Shown piece after piece: positions 25,244 through 34,025 of a stretch of DNA of 64,000 bases. Both the position numbers and the translations under genes were made by a program. Source of the stretch: Bradyrhizobium archetypum. Lineage in GTDB: Bacteria > Pseudomonadota > Alphaproteobacteria > Rhizobiales > Xanthobacteraceae. A model generated the notes under the pieces. It saw only the letters and a list, made by a program, of their open reading frames with translations, searched no databases and had not been told where the DNA came from. The stretch's first letter is position 1, and every line of letters starts with the position of its first letter. Where the stretch lies: assembly GCF_013114835.1 (NCBI RefSeq), contig NZ_JAAVLW010000005.1:248001-312000 (forward strand). The letters are read 5' to 3'.

Positions 25244-26375
25244 CTAATCCACATCCTCGACCTGGCCGGGCCCGGTGCCGAACGCGCGCTGCGCCAGGGT
25301 CGCCGCCATGAACTCGTCGAGGTCGCCGTCGAGCACGCCCGCGGTATCCGAGGTCTGCACGCCGGTGCGCAGGTCCTTCACCATCTGGTAGGGCTGCAGG
25401 ACGTAGGAGCGGATCTGGTGGCCCCAGCCGATATCGGTCTTGGCTGCCTGATCGGCGGCGGCCTGTTCCTCGCGCTTCTTCAATTCGATTTCGTAGAGCC
25501 GCGCCCGCAGCATGTCCCAGGCTTGCGCGCGGTTCTTGTGCTGTGAGCGGCCGGCCTGACAGACCACGGCGATGCCGGTCGGAATATGGGTCAGGCGCAC
25601 CGCCGACTCGGTCTTGTTGACGTGCTGGCCGCCGGCGCCGCCGGAGCGCATGGTGTCGGTGCGCACGTCGGATTCCTTGATCTCGATCTTGATGGAATCG
25701 TCGATGACAGGGAAAATCTGCACCGACGAGAACGAGGTGTGCCGCCGGGCGTTGGAATCGAATGGCGAAATCCGCACCAGGCGATGCACGCCGGCCTCGG
25801 TCTTGAGCCAGCCATAGGCATTGTGGCCGCTGATCTGGATGGTGGCGGATTTGATGCCGGCTTCTTCGCCCTGCGACTCTTCGAGATACTCGATCTTGAA
25901 GCCGTGGTTCTCGGCCCAGCGCGTGTACATACGAAGCAGCATCGCGGCCCAGTCCTGGCTTTCGGTGCCGCCGGCGCCGGCATGCACTTCCAGATAGGAA
26001 TCGAACTTGTCGGCCTCGCCGGACAAGAGCGCTTCCAGCTCGCGACGGGCGACTTCCTTCTTCAGCGCCTTCAGCGCGTTCTCGGCCTCGGCAACGACGC
26101 CTTCATCGTTCTCGGCCTCGCCAAGCGCAATCATCTCGACATTGTCGTCGAGCTCGCGCTCGACCTTGCCGATGCCTTCGAGCGCGTCCACCAGCGACGT
26201 GCGCTCCTGCATTAGTTTCTGGGCTTTCTGGGGATCGTTCCAGAGATTGGGGTCTTCGGCGAGCTTGTTCAGCTCGGCCAACCGTGCCGTCGATTTCTCG
26301 ACGTCAAAGATGCCTCCTCAGCAGCCCGACTGACTGCTTGATCTCTTCAACAAGGCGTTCGACTTCGGCGCGCAT
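25244..26375 (-). CDS. prfB: Peptide chain release factor 2, with programmed +1 frameshift
   Basis: Encodes a 376-residue RF2 that terminates translation at UGA and UAA. The first 23 codons (MRAEVERLVEEIKQSVG...) run from 26375 to an in-frame TGA at 26306-26304. Reading shifts by skipping T26306 and continues GAC GTC GAG... to 25244. The body contains the codon-recognition SPF (VRISPFDSNARR) and the catalytic GGQ (SGGAGGQHVNKTES). Downstream of the shift the frame is 353 residues. It lies downstream of the PBP1A pair and just ahead of the dehydrogenase gene. Confidence 0.97.
26304..26318 (-). promoter_or_regulatory. prfB programmed frameshift signal
   Basis: On the minus strand the order is AGGAGG (26318-26313), CAT, CTT (26309-26307), then TGA C. 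This is the classical RF2 autoregulation site: an internal Shine-Dalgarno sequence 3 bases before the slippery CTT and the poorly terminating TGAC. Low RF2 leaves the ribosome paused at UGA and favours the +1 slip. All elements are read directly from the sequence. Confidence 0.96.
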
Positions 26376-26432
26376 GGTCTCTTCTGTCTGCGGATGGAAC
26401 CGCTACCGATTAGATTCGATGGCCCGGATGTA

Positions 26433-26446
26433 GCGGCGTACGCCGC
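26433..26446. repeat. Perfect 14-base palindrome between prfB and PBP1A
   Basis: GCGGCGTACGCCGC, self-complementary over all 14 bases, in the 123-base spacer between the prfB start and the PBP1A stop. It could be a short hairpin at the 3' end of the PBP1A transcript, but the loop would have to be opened. There is no T-run. Confidence 0.4.
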
Positions 26447-26498
26447 AAAGCGCAATCGGCTCAGGCCCGTGAGCTCGGGTTTTATTGAAACCGGCCGT

Positions 26499-28988
26499 CT
26501 AATAGAGCCCGCCGGGGCGCATGACATTGGTGGCGTCAGGCGGGATTCCGGGCTGTGCCGCTATCCGTCCGTCGGTGTCGGCAACCCCGACGATCGCGTA
26601 ATTGTCCGGCGGTGCGGTGCCCGGCTTGAACGCTTCCAGGATGGTGCGACCGCCATCGCCTGGGTTGGGCCGCATCCCGCTCTTGGCGTCGATGCGCACC
26701 AGCCTGATGCCGGGAGGCACCTTGAACGGGGTCGCCGGCCTGTCGGCGAGCGCAAGCTTCATGAAATTTTTGACGATCGGGGCCGCGGTATGGCCGCCTT
26801 GCGCGGCTCTGCCCAGGCTGCGCGGCTTGTCATAACCAAGATAGAGACCGACGACGAGATCCGGCGAGTAGCCGATGAACCAGACGTCTTTTCCATCGCT
26901 GGTCGTGCCGGTTTTGCCGGCGATCGGCTTGCCCACCTCCCGCATGACCGACGCCGTACCGCCCTGCACCACCCCTTCCATCATCGAGGTGATCTGGTAG
27001 GCCGTCATCGGATCGATCACCAACTCACGGCGATCCACCAGCTGCGGCTCGGCCTGATTCTTCCAACCACCGGGCGCGTCGCAACCGCGGCACTCACGCG
27101 CGTCATGTTTGAAGATGGTTCGGCCGTAGCGGTCCTGAATGCGGTCGATCAGGGTCGGCTTCACGCGGCGGCCGCCATTGGCGAGCATCGAATACGCCGT
27201 GACCATGCGCATGACTGTGGTCTCGCCAGCGCCGAGCGAATAGGACAGATAATTCGGCAACTCGTCATAGACGCCGAAGCGCTTGGCATATTCGCCGATC
27301 AAGGGCATCCCGACATCCTGCGCCAACCGCACTGTCACCGTGTTGACCGACCATTTGAGCGCTTCGCGGAGCGTAATCGGCCCGCGATATTGCCCAACCG
27401 AAAAGTTCTCCGGACGCCAGACGCCGGCGCCCTGCCCCTGATCAATCTCGATCGGCCCGTCGATCATGATGGACGCGGGAGTGTAGCCATTATCCATCGC
27501 CGCCGAATAGACCAGTGGCTTGAACGTCGATCCGGGCTGCCGATAGGCCTGGGTGGCGCGGTTGAACTGGCTCTGGTCGAACGAGAAGCCGCCGACCATC
27601 GCCAGCACGCGGCCGGTCCACGGATCCATCGCGACCATGGCGCCGGAGACTTCCGGCAACTGCCGCAGGCGATACTGGCCTTCGACCGGGTTGCCGTCCT
27701 TGATCAGCGGATCGGCATAGATAACGTCGCCCGGCGACAAGATTTGCGAGAGCGAGGCCTGCGTCTTGCCACGCGCCGAACCGTTGGCCGGCTTCGCCCA
27801 TTTTACACCTTCCAGTGTGATGAGGCCGGTTTGTCGTTCCTTGGAAATCGCGCCCCCCAATTCGCGGCCAGGCTGGAAGCCGATCCGCGCCGACTGATCG
27901 GACGTTTCCAGCACCACGGCCATTCGCCAGGGCGAGATATCGCTGAGCGATTTGATGTCGGCGAGCCTCACGCCCCAGTCGCCGGAGATGTCGAGCCTGC
28001 TTACTGGTCCACGCCATCCCTGAGCCTCGTCAAAGTTCACGAGGCCGGCGGCCATCGTTTTGCGTGCCATCACCTGCAGCTTCGGATCGAGCGTGGTGCG
28101 CACCGACAACCCGCCTTCATAGAGCTTCTTTTCGCCGTAGCGCTCGAAAATGTCGCGCCGGACTTCCTCGGCAAAATACTCGCCGGCAAAGGTATGCGCG
28201 ACGTTGGACCGGCTGGTCACGACCAACGGTTCCTTTCGGGCCTTGTCGGCTTCGGCTTGCTTGATCCAGCCATTTTCCAAGAGGCGATCAATCACGTAAT
28301 TGCGACGCTCGATCGAGCGATCGCGGTTGCGCACCGGATGCAAGGTGCCTGGCGCTTTTGGAAGCGCTGCCAGATAGGCCGCCTCCGCAACCGTTAGCTC
28401 GTTCACCGATTTGTCGAAATAGACCAGCGACGCCGCCGCAATGCCGTAGGCGCCGAGGCCGAGATAGATTTCGTTGAGATAGAGTTCGAGGATGCGGTCC
28501 TTCGAATAGGCGCGCTCGATGCGCATCGCCAGCAAGGCTTCCTTGATCTTGCGGCTAAAGGAGACCTCGTTGGTCAGGAGAAAGTTCTTGGCGACCTGCT
28601 GGGTGATCGTGGATGCGCCCTGCGGACGGCGGTTGGAGCCGAGATTTTGCACATAGAGGACGGCGGCGCGCGCCAGGCCGGTGAAGTCGAGGCCGCCATG
28701 CTCGTAAAAGTTCTTGTCCTCTGCCGCGAGGAACGCGTTGGTGACGAGTTTGGGCATCGCCTGGATCGGCAGATAGAGGCGGCGTTCCTTGGCGTATTCG
28801 CCGAGCAGCGCACCGTCAGCGGCGTGCACGCGCGTCATTACCGGCGGTTCATAGTTCTGGAGCTGCGAATAGTCCGGCAAGTCCTTGGAGAAATGCCAGA
28901 TCGCTGCTGCAACACCGGCCACGCCCACCAGAAACACCACGCTTCCGGCGGCGAACAAGAAGCCGGAAAACCGCAACAAGAAGCGCAC
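26499..28988 (-). CDS. Penicillin-binding protein 1A, second tandem copy
   Basis: An 829-residue class A PBP (mrcA/ponA type) with an N-terminal membrane anchor. The GT51 glycosyltransferase shows EDKNFYEHGG and GASTITQQVAKNFLLT. The transpeptidase has QPGSTFKPL (active Ser in STFK), SVN in WSVNTVTV and KTG in AGKTGTTSDGKDVW. ECRGCDAPGG is an insertion seen in alphaproteobacterial PBP1A. Start choice: GTG at 28988 aligns with the start of the neighbouring copy and has GGAG 8 bases upstream; the upstream 40 codons have no counterpart. It is a near-duplicate of the gene at 29204-31711. Confidence 0.94.
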   Translation of the reverse strand: MRFLLRFSGFLFAAGSVVFLVGVAGVAAAIWHFSKDLPDYSQLQNYEPPVMTRVHAADGALLGEYAKERRLYLPIQAMPKLVTNAFLAAEDKNFYEHGGLDFTGLARAAVLYVQNLGSNRRPQGASTITQQVAKNFLLTNEVSFSRKIKEALLAMRIERAYSKDRILELYLNEIYLGLGAYGIAAASLVYFDKSVNELTVAEAAYLAALPKAPGTLHPVRNRDRSIERRNYVIDRLLENGWIKQAEADKARKEPLVVTSRSNVAHTFAGEYFAEEVRRDIFERYGEKKLYEGGLSVRTTLDPKLQVMARKTMAAGLVNFDEAQGWRGPVSRLDISGDWGVRLADIKSLSDISPWRMAVVLETSDQSARIGFQPGRELGGAISKERQTGLITLEGVKWAKPANGSARGKTQASLSQILSPGDVIYADPLIKDGNPVEGQYRLRQLPEVSGAMVAMDPWTGRVLAMVGGFSFDQSQFNRATQAYRQPGSTFKPLVYSAAMDNGYTPASIMIDGPIEIDQGQGAGVWRPENFSVGQYRGPITLREALKWSVNTVTVRLAQDVGMPLIGEYAKRFGVYDELPNYLSYSLGAGETTVMRMVTAYSMLANGGRRVKPTLIDRIQDRYGRTIFKHDARECRGCDAPGGWKNQAEPQLVDRRELVIDPMTAYQITSMMEGVVQGGTASVMREVGKPIAGKTGTTSDGKDVWFIGYSPDLVVGLYLGYDKPRSLGRAAQGGHTAAPIVKNFMKLALADRPATPFKVPPGIRLVRIDAKSGMRPNPGDGGRTILEAFKPGTAPPDNYAIVGVADTDGRIAAQPGIPPDATNVMRPGGLY

Positions 28989-29203
28989 GATCAAAACTCC
29001 ATTCCAACTCTTGCATCGCAATTTCCGACGTACGTTCCCGCGCGAATAGCCTCTATCAGGGACGCGCCGTCTGACGCGATTTCTCGAATGCCCTGCTCGA
29101 ATGGTCAAAATCGGGCATTTCGCTCACCCGCGATGTCGCCCGAACAAGGGATGGATATCGTCTGGGATTCAGACTGCAACTTAAGATTGCATCGGCTGTC
29201 GGG

Positions 29204-31711
29204 CTAGTAAAGCCCGCCTGTCCCCGGGCGCATGATGGTGCCCGCATCGGGTTGCTGATACCCTTGCGAGTATCCTTGCGGCGCGCGGCCGTCCATGTCG
29301 GCGACACCGATGACGGAATAATTGTCCGGCGGCGCGGTGCCAGGCTTGAACGCTTCGAGGATGGTGCGGCCGCCCTCGCCCGGACTCGCACGCATGCCGG
29401 TCTTGGCATCGACGCGAACCAGCTTGATGCCGGCCGGCACCTTGAACGGTACAGCCGGCTTGTCGGCGAGCGCGAGCTTCAGAAAATCCTTGGCGATCGG
29501 CGCGGCGAGATGGCCGCCGGTCATGCCGCGGCCGAGATTGCGCGGCTTGTCGAAGCCGACATAGATGCCGACCACGAGATCCGGCGAGAAGCCGATGAAC
29601 CACGCGTCCTTTTCGTCGTTGGTGGTGCCGGTCTTGCCGGCGATCGGCTTGCCGACTTCCTTGACCACCGTCGCCGTACCGGCCTGCACGACATATTCCA
29701 TCATCGAGGTGATCTGGTAGGCCGTCATCGGATCGAGCACCTGCTCGCGGCGGTCGACGAGCTGCGGCTCGGGCTGACTCTTCCAGCCGCCCGGCGCGTC
29801 GCAACCGCGGCACTCGCGGGCGTCATGCTTGAAGATGGTGCGGCCGTAGCGGTCCTGAATGCGGTCGATCAATGTCGGCTTCACGCGGCGGCCGCCATTG
29901 GCAAACATCGAATAGGCCGTGACCATGCGCATGACTGTGGTTTCACCGGCGCCGAGGGCGTAGGACAGGTAGTTCGGCAGCTCGTCATAGACGCCGAACC
30001 GCTTCGAATATTCGCCAATCAAGGGCATGCCGATGTCCTGCGCCAGCCGCACCGTCACCGTGTTCAGCGATTGCCGGAGTGCGTTACGCAGCGTCGTCGG
30101 GCCGCCATATTTGCCGGACGAATAGTTTTCCGGACGCCAGACGCCGGCGCCCTGCCCCTGGTCGATTTCGATCGGCGCGTCGACCACAACGGTCGACGGC
30201 GTATAGCCGTTGTCCATCGCCGCCGAATAGACCAGCGGTTTGAATGACGAGCCCGGCTGCCGATAGGCCTGGGTGGCGCGGTTGAACTGGCTCTGGTCGA
30301 ACGAGAAGCCGCCGACCATCGCCAGCACGCGGCCGGTCCACGGATCCATCGCGACCATGGCGCCGGAAACTTCCGGCAACTGCCGCAGCCGGTACTGGCC
30401 CTCAACCGGTTTGCCTTCCTTGTCGAACAGCGGGTCGGCATAGATCACGTCGCCGGGCGACAGTACCTGCGCGACCGAGGTGGGCGTCCTGCCCTTTGCA
30501 GGGCCCGACGCGGGTTTGGCCCAGCGCACACCCTCAAGCGTGATGATGCCGGTTTGCCGCTGCTTGCTGACGGCGCCACCGAGTTCGCGGCTTGGCTGGA
30601 AGCCGATCCGCGCCGACTGGTCGGACGTCTCCAGCACCACGGCCATCCGCCACGGCGAGATATCGTTGAGGGATTTGACGTCGGCGAGTTTGACGCCCCA
30701 ATCGCCCGATATGTCCAGCTTGGACGGCGCACCGCGCCAGCCGCTCGCCTCGTCATATCGGACAAGACCGGCAACCATGGTCTTGCGCGCCATCACCTGC
30801 ATCTTCGGGTCGAGCGTGGCGCGGACCGACAGGCCGCCTTCGTACAGCTTCTTTTCGCCGTAGCGCTCAAAGATGTCGCGCCGGACTTCCTCGGCGAAAT
30901 ATTCGCCGGCGAAGATATGCGCGCCATTGCCGCGGCTGGTCACGTTGAGCTGTTCCTTGCGGGCCTTGTCGGCGTCGGCCTGCTTGATCCAGCCATTTTC
31001 CAACAGGCGATCGATCACGTAATTTCGGCGCTCCACGGCGCGATCGCGGTTACGCACCGGATGCAGCGCGGCGGGCGCCTTCGGCAGCGCCGCCAGATAG
31101 GAGGCCTCCGCGATGGTGAGCTCGTTCACCGATTTGTCGAAATAGACCAGCGACGCCGCCGCAATGCCGTAGGCGCCGAGGCCGAGATAGATTTCGTTGA
31201 GATAGAGTTCGAGGATGCGGTCCTTCGAATAGGCGCGCTCGATGCGCATCGCCAGCAAGGCTTCCTTGATCTTGCGGGTGAAGGAGACCTCGTTGGTCAG
31301 GAGAAAGTTCTTGGCGACCTGCTGGGTGATCGTGGAAGCGCCCTGCGGACGGCGATTGGAGCCGTAATTCTGGATGTACAACGCCATCGCGCGCGCCATG
31401 CCGGTGAAATCGATGCCGCCATGCTCGTAGAAATTCTTGTCTTCAGCCGCCAGGAAGGCGTTGATGACGAGCTTTGGAACCGCCTGGATCGGAAGATAGA
31501 GGCGGCGCTCCTTGGAATATTCGCCGAGCAGCGCACCGTCAGACGCGTGCACGCGCGTCATCACCGGCGGCTCGTAATCCTGGAGCTGCGAGTAGTCGGG
31601 CAAGTCCTTGGAGAAGTGCCAGATCGCGCCTGCGACGGCGGCCACGCCGACCAGGAACACCACGGTTCCGGCGGCGAACAGGAAACCCAAAAACCGGACC
31701 AGCAAGCGCAT
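29204..31711 (-). CDS. mrcA: Penicillin-binding protein 1A, first tandem copy
   Basis: An 835-residue bifunctional peptidoglycan synthase. Anchor RLLVRFLGFLFAAGTVVFLV; GT51 motifs EDKNFYEHGG, STITQQVAKNFLL and RIERAYSKDRILELYLNEIYLG; transpeptidase motifs QPGSSFKPL (active Ser in SSFK), SLN in QSLNTVTV and AGKTGTTNDEKDAW. ATG at 31711. It differs from the adjacent copy mainly in the middle domain, the SxxK/SxN filler residues and the C-terminal tail (GYSQGYQQPDAG...). Being next to amiC, it is likely the ancestral copy, since amiC-pbp1A-prfB is a common order in rhizobia. Confidence 0.95.
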   Translation of the reverse strand: MRLLVRFLGFLFAAGTVVFLVGVAAVAGAIWHFSKDLPDYSQLQDYEPPVMTRVHASDGALLGEYSKERRLYLPIQAVPKLVINAFLAAEDKNFYEHGGIDFTGMARAMALYIQNYGSNRRPQGASTITQQVAKNFLLTNEVSFTRKIKEALLAMRIERAYSKDRILELYLNEIYLGLGAYGIAAASLVYFDKSVNELTIAEASYLAALPKAPAALHPVRNRDRAVERRNYVIDRLLENGWIKQADADKARKEQLNVTSRGNGAHIFAGEYFAEEVRRDIFERYGEKKLYEGGLSVRATLDPKMQVMARKTMVAGLVRYDEASGWRGAPSKLDISGDWGVKLADVKSLNDISPWRMAVVLETSDQSARIGFQPSRELGGAVSKQRQTGIITLEGVRWAKPASGPAKGRTPTSVAQVLSPGDVIYADPLFDKEGKPVEGQYRLRQLPEVSGAMVAMDPWTGRVLAMVGGFSFDQSQFNRATQAYRQPGSSFKPLVYSAAMDNGYTPSTVVVDAPIEIDQGQGAGVWRPENYSSGKYGGPTTLRNALRQSLNTVTVRLAQDIGMPLIGEYSKRFGVYDELPNYLSYALGAGETTVMRMVTAYSMFANGGRRVKPTLIDRIQDRYGRTIFKHDARECRGCDAPGGWKSQPEPQLVDRREQVLDPMTAYQITSMMEYVVQAGTATVVKEVGKPIAGKTGTTNDEKDAWFIGFSPDLVVGIYVGFDKPRNLGRGMTGGHLAAPIAKDFLKLALADKPAVPFKVPAGIKLVRVDAKTGMRASPGEGGRTILEAFKPGTAPPDNYSVIGVADMDGRAPQGYSQGYQQPDAGTIMRPGTGGLY

Positions 31712-31950
31712 TTTCGAAGTTCCGTTCCAACCCTGCGCCGATAATCAGCGGCGTCTGTCCTAACACGGCAAAACCCGCCGAACGGGTTGCCGCTACGCGG
31801 TCGAACAATAAAAGGTCCGGCGGGCGATACTGACCGACTCCGAAGACCAGCACTCAATTTTCTATACCGTTGCCGCTGTGGCCAAACTAGGGCTTGGGAC
31901 ACCGGACGGAGGGGATTTCAGTCTACGTCATACAAAGGCGCACTGGTATT

Positions 31951-33300
31951 TCACTTGGCCGATCCGGCAGTTGCGAGCCGTTTGGCGAGGAACGTATCAA
32001 TTGCCTGCGCCATCGAGCCGACCGTCCTGTTCCGCCAGTTTTCCGACACCAGATGCTCGAGATCGCCCTTATTCGAGACATAGCCGAGTTCGACCAGCAC
32101 CGAAGGCACGTCCGGGGCCTTCAGGACCCGGAAACCGGCCGATTTCAGCGGATGCTTATGCATCCGCACCGTATTCTTCATCTCGCCCATCAGAATCCGC
32201 GCAAAGCGGTTTGAAAAGGTTTTGGTCTCGCGCTGTATGAGATCGATCAGGATATCGGCGACCTCGGTCGGCTCGTCGGTGAGATTAACCCCGCCGATCG
32301 CGTCCGACTTGTTTTCGACATCTGCCAGCCGCTGAGCCTCGGAGTCGGACGCCTTGTCCGACAGCGTGTAGATGGTGGCGCCCTGGGCATCGCCCTCGCC
32401 GCGCGGCAAGGCATCGGCATGGATCGAGACGAACAGCGCGGCGGCCTCGCTACGGGCGATCTTCACACGGTCGGCAAGCGCAATAAAGGTGTCGTCCGTC
32501 CGGGTCATGACAACGCGATACTTGCCCGATTTCTCTATTCGATCGCGTAGCGCCAGGCCAAACCCCAGCACCAGATTCTTTTCCATGAAATCGCCGCCGC
32601 CGGCCTGCGTGCCGTTGTCGACGCCGCCATGACCCGGATCGATCACGATCACCGGCCGCTTGTCGGGCGCTTGCGGCGGAGGAGCTGCGGCCGGCGACTC
32701 TGGAGGGGTGCCGGCGGCTGCGTTCGCCTCGGCGATCGCGGGCCGCAGTTCGGGGCGGCTTTCGGGTGCCAGCGATTGAACAAAGGCTGTGCGATCCGCA
32801 TGCTCCAGTTCCAGCACCAGCCGCGGCGGTTGGCCGTTGGCCGCCTCCAGCACATAGGATTTGGCAATCTTGGCCGGCCCAGTCAGGTCGAACACGATCC
32901 GCGACCCGCCCGGCATCACGAGCCCATAGCGGAACGCCCTGACCAGTCCCCGCCCCGCAGTGCCGATCCCGGCGGGAAGCTGGAAACTGACTTGGGGAAG
33001 ATCGATCACGACGCGATAGGGGTCAGCCAGCGCGAAGGCGCGAAACTGCACCGGCTTGTCGAGGTCGAGAATGAAGCGGGTTTGCCGTGCGTCACCCGCC
33101 AGCCGGGCATCGGAAGCAATTGGGAACGTCGATACGCCCGCCGGATTGGGGATGGCGGCAAGGGAAGCCGGCCCTTGAGAAACTGGCTGGGAAGCCGGTC
33201 CTTGGGCCACGCTGGGGCCGATCATACCGGCGCACAGCAATGTTGCGGCGCACAATAGCCCACATCCCAGCAAAACAAGGTGATTTGCGCGGCTCGCCAA
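31951..33300 (-). CDS. amiC: N-acetylmuramoyl-L-alanine amidase with AMIN domain
   Basis: A 449-residue periplasmic zinc amidase that cleaves the peptide from MurNAc during septum splitting. Signal peptide (about 1-32), AMIN localisation domain (about 60-165), Pro/Ala linker, then an Amidase_3 domain with zinc ligands in IDPGHGG, the Glu of MEKN and VSIHADA, plus catalytic Glu in LVELGYVSN. Start choice: TTG at 33300 with GGAGG 10 bases upstream, since no ATG precedes the signal peptide; an internal ATG would remove most of it. EnvC/DipM-type activators such as the M23 protein in this window are plausible partners. Confidence 0.93.
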   Translation of the reverse strand: MASRANHLVLLGCGLLCAATLLCAGMIGPSVAQGPASQPVSQGPASLAAIPNPAGVSTFPIASDARLAGDARQTRFILDLDKPVQFRAFALADPYRVVIDLPQVSFQLPAGIGTAGRGLVRAFRYGLVMPGGSRIVFDLTGPAKIAKSYVLEAANGQPPRLVLELEHADRTAFVQSLAPESRPELRPAIAEANAAAGTPPESPAAAPPPQAPDKRPVIVIDPGHGGVDNGTQAGGGDFMEKNLVLGFGLALRDRIEKSGKYRVVMTRTDDTFIALADRVKIARSEAAALFVSIHADALPRGEGDAQGATIYTLSDKASDSEAQRLADVENKSDAIGGVNLTDEPTEVADILIDLIQRETKTFSNRFARILMGEMKNTVRMHKHPLKSAGFRVLKAPDVPSVLVELGYVSNKGDLEHLVSENWRNRTVGSMAQAIDTFLAKRLATAGSAK

Positions 33301-34025
33301 CGATTCGATGCCTCCGGAGGAGCCTTCCCTTACCGCATTAGAACCACAGGGTTAATCGGAGCTTAAAGGCGGATCGGTGAAAAAGGAGTAAGTGTTGCCG
33401 CGCTGCGACGCTATCCGGGCGGTTCCGGTGCGCTTCCCTTGCACGCAGGCCCCAATCCACGTATGTACGGGGGGCTGACGGCTAATACTCCCGGTTGTGT
33501 CGCGTTCAGCCTCCCGGTGCAGCGCCGGAACCTCCGAAGCCGGAGGAACCTGCGTCTTTCCCGATCCCTCCACAGCCAGCGCTGCGCGCGGCTGACACGG
33601 AGCGGCGGTTTCGAGCCCGAGCGGCGTCCGGTCCCAGGTACCTTTTCCCAGGGACGGTTAGAGAACACGGCAAAACTGATTATCCGGATCCGAACCGGTC
33701 CGATATGCGATGGCCGGCGGGCGCCTCGGCGCCGAACCGGGCTTTCAGCGAAAGACACGGCGGTATCTTTTCCGCCAACATGTTCAGACGGGCCGACGCT
33801 TGATGCGCCAGACTGTGTTGCCGACCAAGATCCACGGAACGATCGCGACGATGCGAGGCGAAAGCTTCGCACGTCGCGTTGCTCCGGTGGTCCCCCGTTC
33901 GGCGCGGCGCCAAGAAGTGCGTTTTGGCCTTCCCCTCACCCCCGAATCAGGTGGACCGTCGCGTCACCGGGCCGCGCAATTTGCGCGCGCCATGCACCGC
34001 GCCCGCCGCCGTCAAGAGTTCCAAA
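33301..34025 (+). promoter_or_regulatory. amiC-rne divergent region with long structured rne leader
   Basis: 725 bases without a supportable gene. Towards rne it contains several GC-rich stems: CCTCCG-aagc-CGGAGG (33531-33546), GTCCC/GGGAC (33631-33655), GGCGCC-tc-GGCGCC (33720-33733), GGCGG/CCGCC (33759-33776) and TGCGA/TCGCA (33852-33871). Long 5' leaders that titrate the enzyme autoregulate rne in enterobacteria. A similar role here is inference. Open frames across the region have poor starts and no family resemblance. Confidence 0.5.

Noticed and set aside
33879..34025. N-terminal extension of RNase E
   Set aside because: The conserved N-terminus begins MPNKMLIDATHPEE at 34026; the extension is leader DNA.
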